NCBI GenBank assembly: GCA_018663505.1
Contig: JABJQG010000010.1
Coordinates: 1 to 64,000, forward strand
DNA length: 64,000 nucleotides
Reading direction: 5' to 3'
Source of the DNA: Pseudobdellovibrionaceae bacterium
GTDB taxonomy: Bacteria > Bdellovibrionota > Bdellovibrionia > Bdellovibrionales > UBA1609
Shown piece after piece: positions 26,808-36,879 of this stretch (the first letter of the stretch is position 1; each line of letters begins with the position of its first letter). Position numbers and translations under genes: made by a program. The notes beneath the pieces were generated by a model. The model saw only the letters and a program-made list of their open reading frames with translations, had not been told where the DNA came from and did not search any database.

Positions 26808-26978
26808 GATCTCTCCTTATATTAGACATGATATTTTGAGCACAAAATAGACTTTGCGCACCAAAGAGTCAAGAACTGCTGGCACTGCCAGCTAAAGAGC
26901 TGTGATTTGGGTGTAAATTTCAAAATTAGAGTCCATAAGGGGGAACTCAGTAGTTAGAGAGAATTTAACTTAAAAAAT

Positions 26979-28604
26979 CTAGTCCATTAAGCTTTGAAAC
27001 AGGTTTTCAGCCCATGGTAGACCTGGACTACTAATCCTCTCTTGATTACCATCCATTGTAATCGGGAATGTTGGGCCTGTTGCTATTTTCAAGCAGAGTT
27101 CAATGGATTGCTTCTTATTCATACCGTTGGCCATTAGATAAGATAATGACTCTTTATAACCTTGCTGTTCATTCATTGAAAAATAACTGGGATATTTGGG
27201 GTAGACTTGGTTGAAGTACTTTCGCTGTATGCTGTTAGCCCAATCCTCCCTTTCTGATGAATTTTTATTGGGTCGATATCTACTAATTAATTGTTGTAGT
27301 TCTATCTTCGTTTGTCTTGTATCAGAGTGATTTAAATAAGATTGAAAATTTTCATTTTGTTTATTGATTCCCTCTTGTTTAACACGCTCCCAGTCTTGGT
27401 TGAGTACCTCCTGGTCACATATATCCGTTGGATTGCTTTGACAATTCCAAAAGTCGACAAGGTGTCTTAACTCATGAGCGACTACAGCTTCAAGGCCTAT
27501 TTCTCCAACTCCATGTTTTGTAATAGTCACAGGATCTAAGTGAAATAGCATTTCAGATTTAAAATAATACTTTAAAGATTCCTTTAAAATAGCCAGTTGA
27601 TCTTCAATGTTTATCAATAAGAACCCCTTCACATAGGAATTTTTATCAAGACTTGAATCCAGGTCGTTTAAAGGGAGTCTTACTTCAATTTTAATTGGTA
27701 TTGCAACAGGAGATATAAACAAGCCCACCGTTTGTTCGGCAAAGCTCCCTTTAGTGTGGGGTATTGTAGCAATAGGGGCCTCGATAACTACCACTTTTGA
27801 GAGGTCCTTATTATACTTTTCTTTGAAGTAGTTGAGTACTGGTTCAAACTTTTTATCCTCAATTGCAAACTTGATATTTGCAGAAGGGGTAGTGTAGTTA
27901 GTTACCATCTTAATCAGAAAATCTATCACAAGTGGTCTGATTTTAGAGAAATTTTTTGCATAGTGGTCTAAGGCTTTCTGATGAATATTTTCTTGTGATT
28001 GGCTGCCGGTGTCTCCAGATATGTAGGGCTGTTGTAATTCTAGTATAACTTTACTTTCATTAGTTGATTTACTAAAACGATTAGAAACAAACTCTTCAAG
28101 TGCGGTTACTGTTTTTAGACCTGTATGCAAATCCGTTGGTGGTGCGTAGCTATTCCCACTATTTAAACCTGTGGAGCCTAAAATGTTGCCCTGCGGGTTA
28201 TCCTCACTTTTCTCAAGTTTATCTAGCAGCATCTGGGTGAGTTTCTCCAATACCTTAATTTCATTATCTAAACTCTTTTGTGTCCAACTCATTGTAGAAA
28301 TCTGCCCGTCACTTTCAATGACACAAGCCTTTAGATTGTCTTCAAATAATGTGACTAAAATCTGAGAATATAATTTATAAAATACAATTTCATCATCAGG
28401 TATTAAAGAGTAGCTACCTAAGGCTTTTCTAGAGAGGAGCCTACTTATGGTTGTGTCGTACTCGGCCCGTTTTATGGTTTGTTTCTCGGTGCAGCTTATT
28501 ATTTTCTCACCCACAGTATTCTGTGCAGGTTTAGAACAGGCAACAACTATCATAGTCAGAAGGGTAACACTCGTTATTCTTAGTATGAATTTACTCATAA
28601 TCAT
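26979..28604 (-). CDS. Lipoprotein with HExxH zinc-protease motif, unknown function
   Basis: About 541 residues. A Shine-Dalgarno GGAG places the start at one of two adjacent ATGs (28607 or 28604), giving a lipoprotein signal ending VTLLTMIVVAC-SKP. A Pro/Gly-poor helical region follows. Then comes VVAHELRHLVDFW with HELRH at residues 377-381, the zincin signature. A third ligand is not assigned. Two short Cys-containing segments (FWNCQSNPTDICD) follow the motif. The C-terminus is helical and polar. A surface or periplasmic metallopeptidase is a reasonable reading, but no family is recognised. Confidence 0.7.
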   Translation of the reverse strand: MIMSKFILRITSVTLLTMIVVACSKPAQNTVGEKIISCTEKQTIKRAEYDTTISRLLSRKALGSYSLIPDDEIVFYKLYSQILVTLFEDNLKACVIESDGQISTMSWTQKSLDNEIKVLEKLTQMLLDKLEKSEDNPQGNILGSTGLNSGNSYAPPTDLHTGLKTVTALEEFVSNRFSKSTNESKVILELQQPYISGDTGSQSQENIHQKALDHYAKNFSKIRPLVIDFLIKMVTNYTTPSANIKFAIEDKKFEPVLNYFKEKYNKDLSKVVVIEAPIATIPHTKGSFAEQTVGLFISPVAIPIKIEVRLPLNDLDSSLDKNSYVKGFLLINIEDQLAILKESLKYYFKSEMLFHLDPVTITKHGVGEIGLEAVVAHELRHLVDFWNCQSNPTDICDQEVLNQDWERVKQEGINKQNENFQSYLNHSDTRQTKIELQQLISRYRPNKNSSEREDWANSIQRKYFNQVYPKYPSYFSMNEQQGYKESLSYLMANGMNKKQSIELCLKIATGPTFPITMDGNQERISSPGLPWAENLFQSLMD

Positions 28605-28670
28605 CATTAACTCCAAAAGTCTGTTTTATTATTGCAAGAATAACATGAAGTTTTGAGCTATATTGGAAAA

Positions 28671-28807
28671 ATGAGACACTATAGAAAGAAGTTAAAAAAA
28701 ATCTAAACCGTCTAGAATATGAACAGGAAAAAGTTACAAATCTAGCGATGAAAGTTGGGGATATTGAAGCAATTAAGGAATATAACAGATTTTCTAATTC
28801 TGTTTGA
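28671..28807 (+). pseudogene. Possible small ORF interrupted by a -1 shift at an A8 tract
   Basis: ATG at 28671 reads MRHYRKKLKK and then stops. Its third-to-last codons are TTA-AAA-AAA, an A-AAA-AAA slippery heptamer. A -1 shift there continues as NLNRLEYEQEKVTNLAMKV and on to TGA at 28805, giving about 46 charged, helical residues. No strong Shine-Dalgarno is seen. It may be a decayed gene, slippage-decoded, or chance. The rest of the 28.6-29.1 kb gap shows nothing besides the sucD terminator. Confidence 0.25.
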
Positions 28808-29033
28808 CTCTATACTGTCACCCTAGTGAAATTAATTTTAGTTTTTCGTTGCCCTTTAAAAGTGGCCTATGGGTAACCACCCCTCATTTAATTAGAGTTT
28901 CATTTTAAAAAGTTGTCTATAAGCAACTTTTATTGCGACTATAGTAGTGAGAGAGGTGAGAGTGGGTCTCTTTAAATCGTCCATTATCCTGATGAGGTTG
29001 TACTCAATTTAAGCCCAATTATGAAGTCACAAA

Positions 29034-29059
29034 TAAAAAAACGCCACATGAAGTGGCGT
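29034..29059 (-). terminator. Rho-independent terminator of the mdh-sucC-sucD cluster
   Basis: ACGCCAC and GTGGCGT form a perfect 7-bp stem around ATGAA. On the minus strand the stem is followed by seven Ts. It lies about 70 bp past the sucD stop. Confidence 0.9.
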
Positions 29060-29127
29060 GATTCATTAATTAATCAATTGATTTAAAGTTATTGAGTCAA
29101 AAGCCACGGCCTTTGACTCAATTCTAA

Positions 29128-29994
29128 TTATAGAGAAGCCTTAAGTGTTGTTCCTAGATCTGCTGGAGATCTAGCAATTTTGCAACCAGCACTTGCAAGA
29201 GCTTCAAATTTTGCTTCGGCTGTGCCCTTGCCACCACTAATAATTGCTCCAGCGTGTCCCATTCGTTTGCCGGGAGGTGCTGTAGCGCCAGCAATAAAGG
29301 AAGTTACAGGTTTTTTAAACTCGCGTTTAATGTATTCTGCAGCTTCTTCTTCAGCTGTTCCGCCAATTTCACCAATCATAATTACTGCGTCAGTATCAGG
29401 ATCGGCATTGAATAGCTCGAGCACGTCAATAAAGTTGGTTCCATTTACCGGATCTCCACCAATACCCACGCATGTGCTTTGGCCAAGCCCAACATTTGTT
29501 AATTGCCAAACGGCTTCATATGTTAGAGTTCCTGAACGTGAAAGAACTCCAATTCGACCTGGCTTATGAATATGGCCAGGCATAATTCCAATTTTACACT
29601 CACCGGGGGTAATCACACCTGGACAGTTAGGTCCAACTAGACGTGTTTTTTTCCCTTTCATGTAATTTTTTACTTTAATCATATCAGTTATTGGGATGCC
29701 TTCAGTGATACAGATAGCTAAATCTAGATCTGCATCAACAGCTTCCATTATGGCATCCGCAGCAAATGGTGGTGGAACATAAATTACAGATGCGTTTGCC
29801 CCTGTTTTTTCCACAGCTTCTTCCATTGTATTAAAAACAGGAATGCCAACATGAGAGGTTCCACCTTTTCCAGGGGTAACTCCGCCAACCATTTTGGTGC
29901 CATATGCAATGGCTTGTTCTGTATGAAATGTACCTTGAGCCCCGGTTAGACCTTGGCAAACTACTTTTGTATCTTTGTTTATCATAATAGCCAT
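29128..29994 (-). CDS. sucD: Succinyl-CoA synthetase alpha subunit
   Basis: The 288-residue subunit has CoA-binding [19 protein letters not shown], the [20 protein letters not shown] block and the phosphohistidine loop [14 protein letters not shown]. It forms the alpha-beta enzyme with SucC that makes ATP or GTP in the citric acid cycle. The start has a Shine-Dalgarno AGGAGC, and only 2 bp separate it from sucC. Confidence 0.97.
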   Translation of the reverse strand: MAIMINKDTKVVCQGLTGAQGTFHTEQAIAYGTKMVGGVTPGKGGTSHVGIPVFNTMEEAVEKTGANASVIYVPPPFAADAIMEAVDADLDLAICITEGIPITDMIKVKNYMKGKKTRLVGPNCPGVITPGECKIGIMPGHIHKPGRIGVLSRSGTLTYEAVWQLTNVGLGQSTCVGIGGDPVNGTNFIDVLELFNADPDTDAVIMIGEIGGTAEEEAAEYIKREFKKPVTSFIAGATAPPGKRMGHAGAIISGGKGTAEAKFEALASAGCKIARSPADLGTTLKASL

Positions 29995-29996
29995 AA

Positions 29997-31163
29997 TTAA
30001 GCTCCTTTAACTGCGCCGACAATTTTTTCGGCGGCATCTGTAAGATCATCTGCAGGTAGAATGTTTAAACCACTGTCAGCAAGAAGTTTTTTTCCAGCAT
30101 CAACATTGGTTCCTTGTAAACGAACAACTAAAGGCACTTCAAGACCAAGATCTTTTGTGGCGGCAATCACGCCCTCGGCGATAATGTCGCATTTCATAAT
30201 ACCACCAAAAATATTCACAAGAATTCCTTTAACATTTGGATCTTGTAAAATAATTTTAAAAGCTTCAGTGACTTTTTCTTTTGTAGCTCCGCCCCCAACA
30301 TCTAAAAAGTTAGCAGGACTGCCTCCATGAATTTTAATAACATCCATTGTGGACATAGCCAGACCGGCACCATTTACTAAACATCCAATGTTGCCATCAA
30401 GCTTAATAAAAGCAAGATCAAACTTTGAAGCTTCATACTCCGCAGGATCTTCTTCTGTAACGTCTCTGTATTCTAGAATAGTTGGTTGTCTATATAGAGC
30501 ATTAGAATCGAAGTTCATTTTTGCATCTAAGATAACAACATCACCATCAGAGGTTTCAACTAATGGGTTAATTTCAGCTAAAGCACAATCCGTGTCCATA
30601 AGAGCATTATATAAAGTAATAAATTGCTTAACAGCTTTGTTAACCACTTTGCCTTTCATGCCAATTTTGAACGCTAATTGTCTCGCTTGGTAAGGTGCAA
30701 GACCAACAGTAGGGTCGATATCCACAGAGTGAATCAGTTCAGGTGTTTTTTCTGCAACTTCTTCAATATCCATTCCGCCTTCGGAACTTGCCATCATAGT
30801 AATTCTAGATGTGGCACGATCTAATAATGCGGCTACATAATATTCTTTAGCGATGTCACAACCAGATTCGATAAAAACCTTGTTGACAGTTTTTCCCTCA
30901 GGTCCAGTTTGGTGAGTTACAAGGTTCATCCCAAGAATTTCACCGGTTAATTTTTCAACTTCATCTAAGGACTTAGCAATTTTTACTCCGCCACCTTTAC
31001 CTCGGCCACCGGCATGTATTTGAGCTTTTACAACCCATAATTTCCCGCCTATTTTTTCGGCAATAGATTTCGCTTCTGATGCATTTTCTGTAACGCCACC
31101 TTCAAGTGTAACGCCGCCAAATCTTCTTAATACTTCTTTGGCTTGATACTCATGTATATTCAT
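29997..31163 (-). CDS. sucC: Succinyl-CoA synthetase beta subunit
   Basis: The 388-residue subunit has the N-terminal ATP-grasp domain ([33 protein letters not shown]) and the CoA-ligase domain with [18 protein letters not shown] and [10 protein letters not shown]. The length is standard. The gene follows mdh after 55 bp and precedes sucD, so three TCA-cycle genes lie together. Confidence 0.97.
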   Translation of the reverse strand: MNIHEYQAKEVLRRFGGVTLEGGVTENASEAKSIAEKIGGKLWVVKAQIHAGGRGKGGGVKIAKSLDEVEKLTGEILGMNLVTHQTGPEGKTVNKVFIESGCDIAKEYYVAALLDRATSRITMMASSEGGMDIEEVAEKTPELIHSVDIDPTVGLAPYQARQLAFKIGMKGKVVNKAVKQFITLYNALMDTDCALAEINPLVETSDGDVVILDAKMNFDSNALYRQPTILEYRDVTEEDPAEYEASKFDLAFIKLDGNIGCLVNGAGLAMSTMDVIKIHGGSPANFLDVGGGATKEKVTEAFKIILQDPNVKGILVNIFGGIMKCDIIAEGVIAATKDLGLEVPLVVRLQGTNVDAGKKLLADSGLNILPADDLTDAAEKIVGAVKGA

Positions 31164-31218
31164 TTGATCTCCAATGATGTCTATTTAATATGTTTATAAT
31201 ATTCCGAACGTTGTTAAA

Positions 31219-32163
31219 TTAATAGTCGAGTTTTTCTAGTGAAGAAAGAAGTTCTTTAACTGCTTCAATGGAGTTATCTAAACCCTTTTGTTCAGTTTCA
31301 TTAAGGTCAAGTTCTATGACTTTCTCCATTCCGTTGCCACCAAGCTTACAGATTACACCTAAAAACATACCGTTAACCCCATACTCTCCCTCTAAATAAG
31401 CGGCACAAGGTAATATACGTTTTTGATCTTTCAAAATAGACTCTGCCATTTGAACAGCACTAGCCGAAGGGGCGTAGTAAGCAGAGCCTGTTTTTAGTAG
31501 TCCAACAATTTCAGCGCCACCTTTACGAGTTCTATCTACGATAGCGTCAATGTTTTCTTGGGATAAAAACTTATCAAGAGGTGCTCCACCAATAGAGCAA
31601 TGTCTAGGCATAGGAACCATTGTGTCTCCATGGCCACCTAATACAAATGCATGAATATCTTTCACTGACACATCTGTGGCTTCAGCCAGAAAAGATCTGA
31701 AACGAGCACCATCAAGAACTCCAGCCATTCCAATAACACGTTCTCTTGGGAAATCTAAGGTTTCTTTGGCTACGAAAGCCATGGCATCTAGTGGGTTTGA
31801 AACAATAATGACAACAGAGTTAGGAGCGTGTTCACGAATGCCTTCACAAACAGACTTCATAATCTTAGCATTGGTTGCTAATAAATCATCACGGCTCATG
31901 CCTGGTTTTCTTGGAAGACCAGCTGTAATAATAACAACATCAGATCCTGCAGCGGCCTTATAGTCAGAAGAGCCAGTAACTTTTGAGTCAAAACCTTCAA
32001 CTGGAGAAGCTTCAAAAAGGTCTAGTGCTTTACCTTGCGCTGCGCCTTCATTAATATCTAGAAGCACAACATCGCCAAGTTCCTTGGCAGCAGCCCAATG
32101 TGCACAAGTAGAACCCACAAAGCCGGCCCCCACTACAGTGATTTTTTTTCTTTGAAATGACAT
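31219..32163 (-). CDS. mdh: Malate dehydrogenase (LDH-like type)
   Basis: The 314-residue enzyme has the Rossmann motif [30 protein letters not shown] with the NAD-selecting Asp, the substrate loop [14 protein letters not shown] with conserved Arg, the VSNPLDAM block and the catalytic [10 protein letters not shown]. It interconverts malate and oxaloacetate. The arginine at the substrate loop favours malate over lactate. Confidence 0.95.
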   Translation of the reverse strand: MSFQRKKITVVGAGFVGSTCAHWAAAKELGDVVLLDINEGAAQGKALDLFEASPVEGFDSKVTGSSDYKAAAGSDVVIITAGLPRKPGMSRDDLLATNAKIMKSVCEGIREHAPNSVVIIVSNPLDAMAFVAKETLDFPRERVIGMAGVLDGARFRSFLAEATDVSVKDIHAFVLGGHGDTMVPMPRHCSIGGAPLDKFLSQENIDAIVDRTRKGGAEIVGLLKTGSAYYAPSASAVQMAESILKDQKRILPCAAYLEGEYGVNGMFLGVICKLGGNGMEKVIELDLNETEQKGLDNSIEAVKELLSSLEKLDY

Positions 32164-32314
32164 TTAAACACCTTTCAGTTTAATTATTTTTAGAAATATA
32201 TTTGAGAGGGTCGAGCATAGCATATTATAAGTGATTGACAATACTAGGGGCGCAAAAAACAATATAAGGGATAGCTTATTTGGGCTTTCATCCACTTAGT
32301 AAAGGTAAGAGTTT

Positions 32315-33085
32315 TTGTCCGCAACTGTTGAGTTTCAAAATGTGCAAATGTCCTTTGAAGAAGATGTTTTGTTAAAAAATATTAACTTTCAAATCCATAA
32401 GGGTGAAAAGTTTGTACTTATTGGCCCAAGTGGCGAGGGAAAGTCTGTTTTGCTAAAACTGATGGCAGGCATTCTTAAACCTAGTGAGGGAAAAATCCTT
32501 ATTGAGGGGCATGATATGTGGAACTGCTTGCCTAAAGACCGGTTAGCACTTCTTAGAAAAATGGGTATGCTTTTTCAAAAAAATGCATTATTTGACTCCT
32601 TAACAGTGGGAGAAAATGTGGCCTTTCCCATGCGCGAAATTACCCAAAAGTCAGAACAAGAGATTCAAAAACAAGTTAAGTATTTTTTACAAGAAGTGGA
32701 TATTTTGCACGCACTAGAACTTTTTCCAGATGAAATTAGTGGAGGCATGCAAAAACGTTTAGGTATTGCTCGAGCCTTAGCTTTAGAGCCCGGAATTATT
32801 TTTTATGATGATCCTACAGCCGGGTTAGATCCCATAACCAGTCGCATGATTGTTGAACTTATTCTAAGGTTACAAAAAGAGTTAAATTCCACAATCATTG
32901 CAATTACTAATGATATGAATCGTGCTTATCAAATGGCGGATCGAATGGCTATGGTTGTTGATGGAGAGCTCATTATTACTGGGAATGTAGGCGAGACTCA
33001 ACAACATAAAGACCCACGGGTGGTTCAGTTTATCCATGGGTATTTAAAGGGACCTCTTACTGAACACACAGAGGTGAATGCATGA
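32315..33085 (+). CDS. mlaF: Mla-type ABC ATPase with degenerate catalytic site (first of two)
   Basis: The 256-residue protein starts at TTG. Walker A GPSGEGKS (37-44) and signature ISGGMQ (141-146) are canonical. The catalytic Glu after Walker B is Asp (D165-D166-P) and the H-loop His is Asn (TND, N199). It should bind ATP but hydrolyse it poorly at its own site. The next gene encodes a second ATPase with the opposite pattern, overlapping by 4 nt (ATGA). Homologous MlaF drives phospholipid transport between the membranes; its direction here is not known. Confidence 0.9.
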   Translation: MSATVEFQNVQMSFEEDVLLKNINFQIHKGEKFVLIGPSGEGKSVLLKLMAGILKPSEGKILIEGHDMWNCLPKDRLALLRKMGMLFQKNALFDSLTVGENVAFPMREITQKSEQEIQKQVKYFLQEVDILHALELFPDEISGGMQKRLGIARALALEPGIIFYDDPTAGLDPITSRMIVELILRLQKELNSTIIAITNDMNRAYQMADRMAMVVDGELIITGNVGETQQHKDPRVVQFIHGYLKGPLTEHTEVNA

Positions 33086-33828
33086 GCGATGCTCAAGTGC
33101 AGTTTATTAATGTCATCAAAAGTTTTGGGGATAGGACCATTCTCAAAGGAATTTCTTTTGAAGCTAAGCAGGGTGAAATTTTATTTATATTAGGAACATC
33201 GGGAACAGGTAAATCCGTTTTATTAAAAAATTTAGTGGGTCTATTAAGGCCTGATACAGGTGAAATCTGGGTTGATGGTGAGGAAGTGAGTCAGATTTCA
33301 GAGGAAAAATATTTTGATATTAGAAAAAAATGTGGAATGGTTTTTCAGCATCCAGCACTATTTGATTCATTAACTGTATTTGAGAACGTGGCATTTGGTG
33401 TTCGCAAACATTATGATTATCCTGAAGAAAAAATTAAAGAAATTGTTAAAAAGTGTTTAAAGCTGGTACATCTGGATGATGTTGAGGAGAAACTCCCTCA
33501 AGATATTTCTTATGGTATGCAAAAGAGGGTTTCATTAGCTAGGACAGTTGCTATTTCTCCAAAAATATTATTATTCGACGAGCCAACCACAGGACTTGAT
33601 CCTGTAACAACAAATGCTGTGAACCAACTTATTCTAGACCTTTCTAAGACCTTAAAAACCACATCGCTGGTGGTAAGCCACGATATGCATTGTGCACTTG
33701 CCATTGCAGATCGTATTATTGTTTTAGACAAAGGGAATATTGTGGATCAAGGAACGCCTGCAGAATTAAAAGCCAGTAAGCATCCTTTGGTTAAAGAGTT
33801 TCTTATGGAGGCCACCACACATGCTTAA
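33082..33828 (+). CDS. mlaF: Mla-type ABC ATPase with intact catalytic residues (second of two)
   Basis: The 248-residue protein has Walker A GTSGTGKS (38-45), Walker B LLFDEPT (D166-E167) and H-loop SHDM (H200), all canonical. Its signature is ISYGMQ (142-147), with Tyr replacing the first Gly. Paired with the preceding ATPase it would supply the hydrolytic Walker motifs while the partner supplies the intact signature. It overlaps the permease gene by 8 bp. Confidence 0.92.
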   Translation: MSDAQVQFINVIKSFGDRTILKGISFEAKQGEILFILGTSGTGKSVLLKNLVGLLRPDTGEIWVDGEEVSQISEEKYFDIRKKCGMVFQHPALFDSLTVFENVAFGVRKHYDYPEEKIKEIVKKCLKLVHLDDVEEKLPQDISYGMQKRVSLARTVAISPKILLFDEPTTGLDPVTTNAVNQLILDLSKTLKTTSLVVSHDMHCALAIADRIIVLDKGNIVDQGTPAELKASKHPLVKEFLMEATTHA

Positions 33829-34594
33829 TAAAATGGTTGGTATAATCGATGATATTGGTGGTGTTACACTCTTTATGAAAGAAGTTTTTCGAACTGGTAT
33901 AAAAACACCATGCACTTTTTCAGAGATTATGGACCAAACCTGGAAGGTGACTATCCAGTCTTTATCCACCACAGCTATGGCCGGTTTTTTTGTTGGCGCT
34001 ATTATGACAGTACAATTTACACTACAGGTTTCCCAGTTTGGAGCCTTAGGTTATTTAGGGGGCTTAGCCACCAGTGGGACCATTCGTGAGGTGGGGCCTT
34101 TATTAATTGCATTTATGTTAAGTGGAAAAGTAGGGGCCTTTACTTCTGCAGAACTAGGTACAATGCGCGTTACAGAGCAGATTGATGCTATTAAATGTTT
34201 AGGAGCCAATCCTATTCAAGAAATTATCTTACCACGATTTGTTGGCATTATTCTTTCCAGTTTTTTCTTATTAACTATTGGTCTTTTTATGTCTATTTGG
34301 GGTGGATTATTAATGGGAATCGTTTTCTCTGGAATCTCCATAGAAGAATATGTTCGCCATATTCCCAATATTGTTTCTCCAGTATCTATTGTTACTGGAT
34401 TGTTTAAGTGTTTTGTTTTTGCCTTTGTTCTAGCATCTATATGTACTTACAAGGGGTATAATGCCACTGGTGGTGCAAAAGGTGTTGGAAAAGCAGTGGT
34501 TGATACAGCTGTGTTTACCATGATTGGGATTGTGATTGCAGATTGGGTGACCTCGGCTATAGGCGAGTCAGTAATGGAGTTGTTTTTAAAATGA
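33821..34594 (+). CDS. mlaE: MlaE family permease (first of two)
   Basis: The 257-residue polytopic protein has the MlaE core: SGTIREVGPLLIAFMLSGKVGAFTSAELGTMRVTEQIDAIKCLGANP, a strongly conserved block at about residues 85-130. The second gene repeats the fold, suggesting a heterodimeric membrane part. It overlaps the next permease by 4 nt. This is unlike E. coli, where one MlaE forms a homodimer. Confidence 0.92.
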   Translation: MLNKMVGIIDDIGGVTLFMKEVFRTGIKTPCTFSEIMDQTWKVTIQSLSTTAMAGFFVGAIMTVQFTLQVSQFGALGYLGGLATSGTIREVGPLLIAFMLSGKVGAFTSAELGTMRVTEQIDAIKCLGANPIQEIILPRFVGIILSSFFLLTIGLFMSIWGGLLMGIVFSGISIEEYVRHIPNIVSPVSIVTGLFKCFVFAFVLASICTYKGYNATGGAKGVGKAVVDTAVFTMIGIVIADWVTSAIGESVMELFLK

Positions 34595-35373
34595 TTAGTG
34601 TTATCGACAGTATAGGTTTAAGTGTTATTAAAACTGTAATTATGGTGAGAGACTTTGTTGTCCTCACTTTAAGAACTTTAGTTTATACCTTTACCCCTCC
34701 TTTTCGTGTTTCGGATATATTTAAACAGCTCTATTTTGTGATTAATGAATCAGCACCCATAGTCATATTCTGTGTATGTTCTGCTGCTGCAGTTACTATT
34801 ATTGAGTCTTCATTTCATATGAAAATCATTATTCAAAATGATGCCTTAGTTCCAGGATTTGCTGCACTCTTAATTTTAAGAGAGCTTGGGGCCGTGGTCT
34901 CTGCGCTTTTAGTAACCTCTCGTGTAGGTGCTGGAATAGCTGCAGAAGTGGGAACAATGCAAATTACAGAGCAAATTGATGCTTTAAAAATGTTGGGTAT
35001 AAATCCTATTCGATTTTTAGTTGTTCCTCGTTTAATTGCTTCAGTAATTGGTGGCGTGGTTTTAAGTATTCTGGCAAATTTAGTATGCTTATATGTGGCT
35101 ATGCTAGTTAGCCAATATAAACTAGGGCACAGTGCGGGTAGTTTTATAGTAGCGATGCGGGCTTTTGTTAGCATGCAAGATTTATATTTTGCTGCAATTA
35201 AGGGGGCTTGCTTTGGTTTTGTTATTCCTCTCGTCAGTTGTTATTTTGGATTTCGCTGTAAGGCTGGTGCTGAGGGCGTAGGTTTAGCAACAACAAATAG
35301 TGTTGTAACCATATCCATCTCTATTATTACAATAGATTTTATTTTATCTTGGATTTTTTCATATTTTTATTAG
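34591..35373 (+). CDS. mlaE: MlaE family permease (second of two)
   Basis: The 260-residue polytopic protein has the same core (LRELGAVVSALLVTSRVGAGIAAEVGTMQITEQIDALKMLGINP), diverged from the first permease. A start at 34591 overlaps the previous stop as ATGA; an earlier TTG at 34543 would add 16 residues inside the preceding gene and is less likely. An additional amphipathic N-terminal stretch (TLRTLVYTFTPPFRVSDIFKQL) matches the interfacial helix of MlaE. The MCE gene follows after 39 bp. Confidence 0.92.
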   Translation: MISVIDSIGLSVIKTVIMVRDFVVLTLRTLVYTFTPPFRVSDIFKQLYFVINESAPIVIFCVCSAAAVTIIESSFHMKIIIQNDALVPGFAALLILRELGAVVSALLVTSRVGAGIAAEVGTMQITEQIDALKMLGINPIRFLVVPRLIASVIGGVVLSILANLVCLYVAMLVSQYKLGHSAGSFIVAMRAFVSMQDLYFAAIKGACFGFVIPLVSCYFGFRCKAGAEGVGLATTNSVVTISISIITIDFILSWIFSYFY

Positions 35374-35412
35374 AATGAATAACAGCAAAACCAAAAAGGA
35401 TGACTATATATT

Positions 35413-36189
35413 ATGAGATCAGAAACTAAAGTTGGCTTAATGTTTATTGTTACCATAGCCATGGTGATAACCTTTTCATATTACTTAGGTGTTCTTAATT
35501 TGTTTTCTCAAAAAAATGAGCTCACAATAGCTTATAACTTTGCGGGTGGCATTGAAGTGGGTTCTCCAGTGCGAGTTATGGGGATAAAAGTAGGTAAGGT
35601 AAAGGAAATTAAATTTGACCCTCAGTTTAAAATGCCAAACGGAGAAGAAGTTAAGCTTAAAGTTGTCATTTCAGTGAACGAAAAAGCATGGACAAGTTTA
35701 CGGCAAGATTCTAAGTTCTATATAAATTTAGCAGGTGTTATCGGAGAAAAGTACTTAGAGGTAAGTCCGGGGTCTTTATCCTCTGGTGAACTTGAACCCA
35801 ATTCTATACTTAGAGGAGTTGATCCTCCAAGAATAGACCAACTGATATCTCAGGGTTACGGCTTGGCAGGAAAAATTTTAGAAATGGTTGAAAACAATGA
35901 AGGCTCAGTTGTAGAGACTTTAAACACTGTGAACTTACTTGTGGTAAATTTAAATAGTCTGTTAAAGCAGACCAATGCTCTCGCCAAACATAAAGAAGCC
36001 AGAGAAATTTTAAAAAATATAACCACATTAACAAGTGATTTAGCGTATTTTACAGGTAATTTAAGAGATAAAGAGGGAAAAAAGACCCTGAAACTGTTAA
36101 ATAAACTGATTTGGCGGTTGGAAGCTTTAGATGGGCCACAAATTAAAAAGTTTCTGCAAGAAGAAGGCATAAAAGCTAAATTATTTTAA
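35413..36189 (+). CDS. mlaD: MlaD/MCE-domain protein
   Basis: The 258-residue protein has an N-terminal anchor (VGLMFIVTIAMVITFSYYLGV) and a single MCE domain (about 38-115; GGIEVGSPVRVMGIKVGKVKEI, then FYINLAGVIGEKYLEV). A helical C-terminal tail of about 130 residues follows. MCE proteins form hexameric rings that carry lipid across the periplasm. It closes the operon of two ATPases and two permeases. No mlaC or mlaA is present in the window. Confidence 0.93.
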   Translation: MRSETKVGLMFIVTIAMVITFSYYLGVLNLFSQKNELTIAYNFAGGIEVGSPVRVMGIKVGKVKEIKFDPQFKMPNGEEVKLKVVISVNEKAWTSLRQDSKFYINLAGVIGEKYLEVSPGSLSSGELEPNSILRGVDPPRIDQLISQGYGLAGKILEMVENNEGSVVETLNTVNLLVVNLNSLLKQTNALAKHKEAREILKNITTLTSDLAYFTGNLRDKEGKKTLKLLNKLIWRLEALDGPQIKKFLQEEGIKAKLF

Positions 36190-36256
36190 GTTATTTAAGT
36201 TGGCCATTTACACTCGACAATGAACGGTTGAACCCAACAAATAGGGAGTATTTAAT

Positions 36257-36862
36257 ATGAAACAAATATTATTAATTATAACAACTTTGGGATTATTCAA
36301 CTTCAGTCATGCATTTATAGAAGTCACAAATACAGGCTCTACAGTGGGTAACCTAGTATCAAAAAGTAAATTTAAGGCCTCTACAGGGGCGGATCTTCGA
36401 CATAAAAAGAAAATGGGATTAGGTTTTGCTGCTGTGGGCACACAAGGTCTTTTGGGTTTAGGCTTAGAGATGAACTTCACCCCTTATATTAGTTCCATGT
36501 TATCATTTGGCTTAGGCGACCATTATCAAACCTTTAATATACATATTAAACGTTATATTTACGGAAAATATTTTCAACCCTATGTGGGTGTTGGTTATTC
36601 GAGATGGTATACAACGGGGAGCGAAACTCATAATTTTTCTCAAACAAACCCGGAATTTCTAGCTAAAAACTTCTTAAACGAACACGAAAAAAGAGGGGTT
36701 TTTGACGAACACTTTATATACCCATCAGCAGGCATTCAATTTTTGCAACTTACCGGCCCATGGGCGGGCTCATCTATCTATGCAGAACTCATCTTAATGA
36801 TAGATATCGATGACTTTGTCACATCTCCTACTGGCGGTTTGGGCTTCATTAGATACTTCTAG
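36257..36862 (+). CDS. Predicted outer-membrane beta-barrel protein
   Basis: The 201-residue product has a signal peptide (MKQILLIITTLGLFNFSHAF) and then alternating strands (for example GLGFAAVGTQGLLGLGLEMNF and FQPYVGVGYSRWY). It ends in LGFIRYF with a terminal Phe. It lies 67 bp behind mlaD and may share that operon's transcript, so it could be an outer-membrane partner of the lipid transporter. That link is positional inference. Confidence 0.7.
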   Translation: MKQILLIITTLGLFNFSHAFIEVTNTGSTVGNLVSKSKFKASTGADLRHKKKMGLGFAAVGTQGLLGLGLEMNFTPYISSMLSFGLGDHYQTFNIHIKRYIYGKYFQPYVGVGYSRWYTTGSETHNFSQTNPEFLAKNFLNEHEKRGVFDEHFIYPSAGIQFLQLTGPWAGSSIYAELILMIDIDDFVTSPTGGLGFIRYF

Positions 36863-36879
36863 CTAAAAGTGCCAGCTAA

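Noticed and set aside
26868-26890. CTGGCACTGCCAG palindrome upstream of ndk, considered as a REP copy
   Set aside because: It shares only a few bases with the REP foot and lacks the GCATC hairpin.
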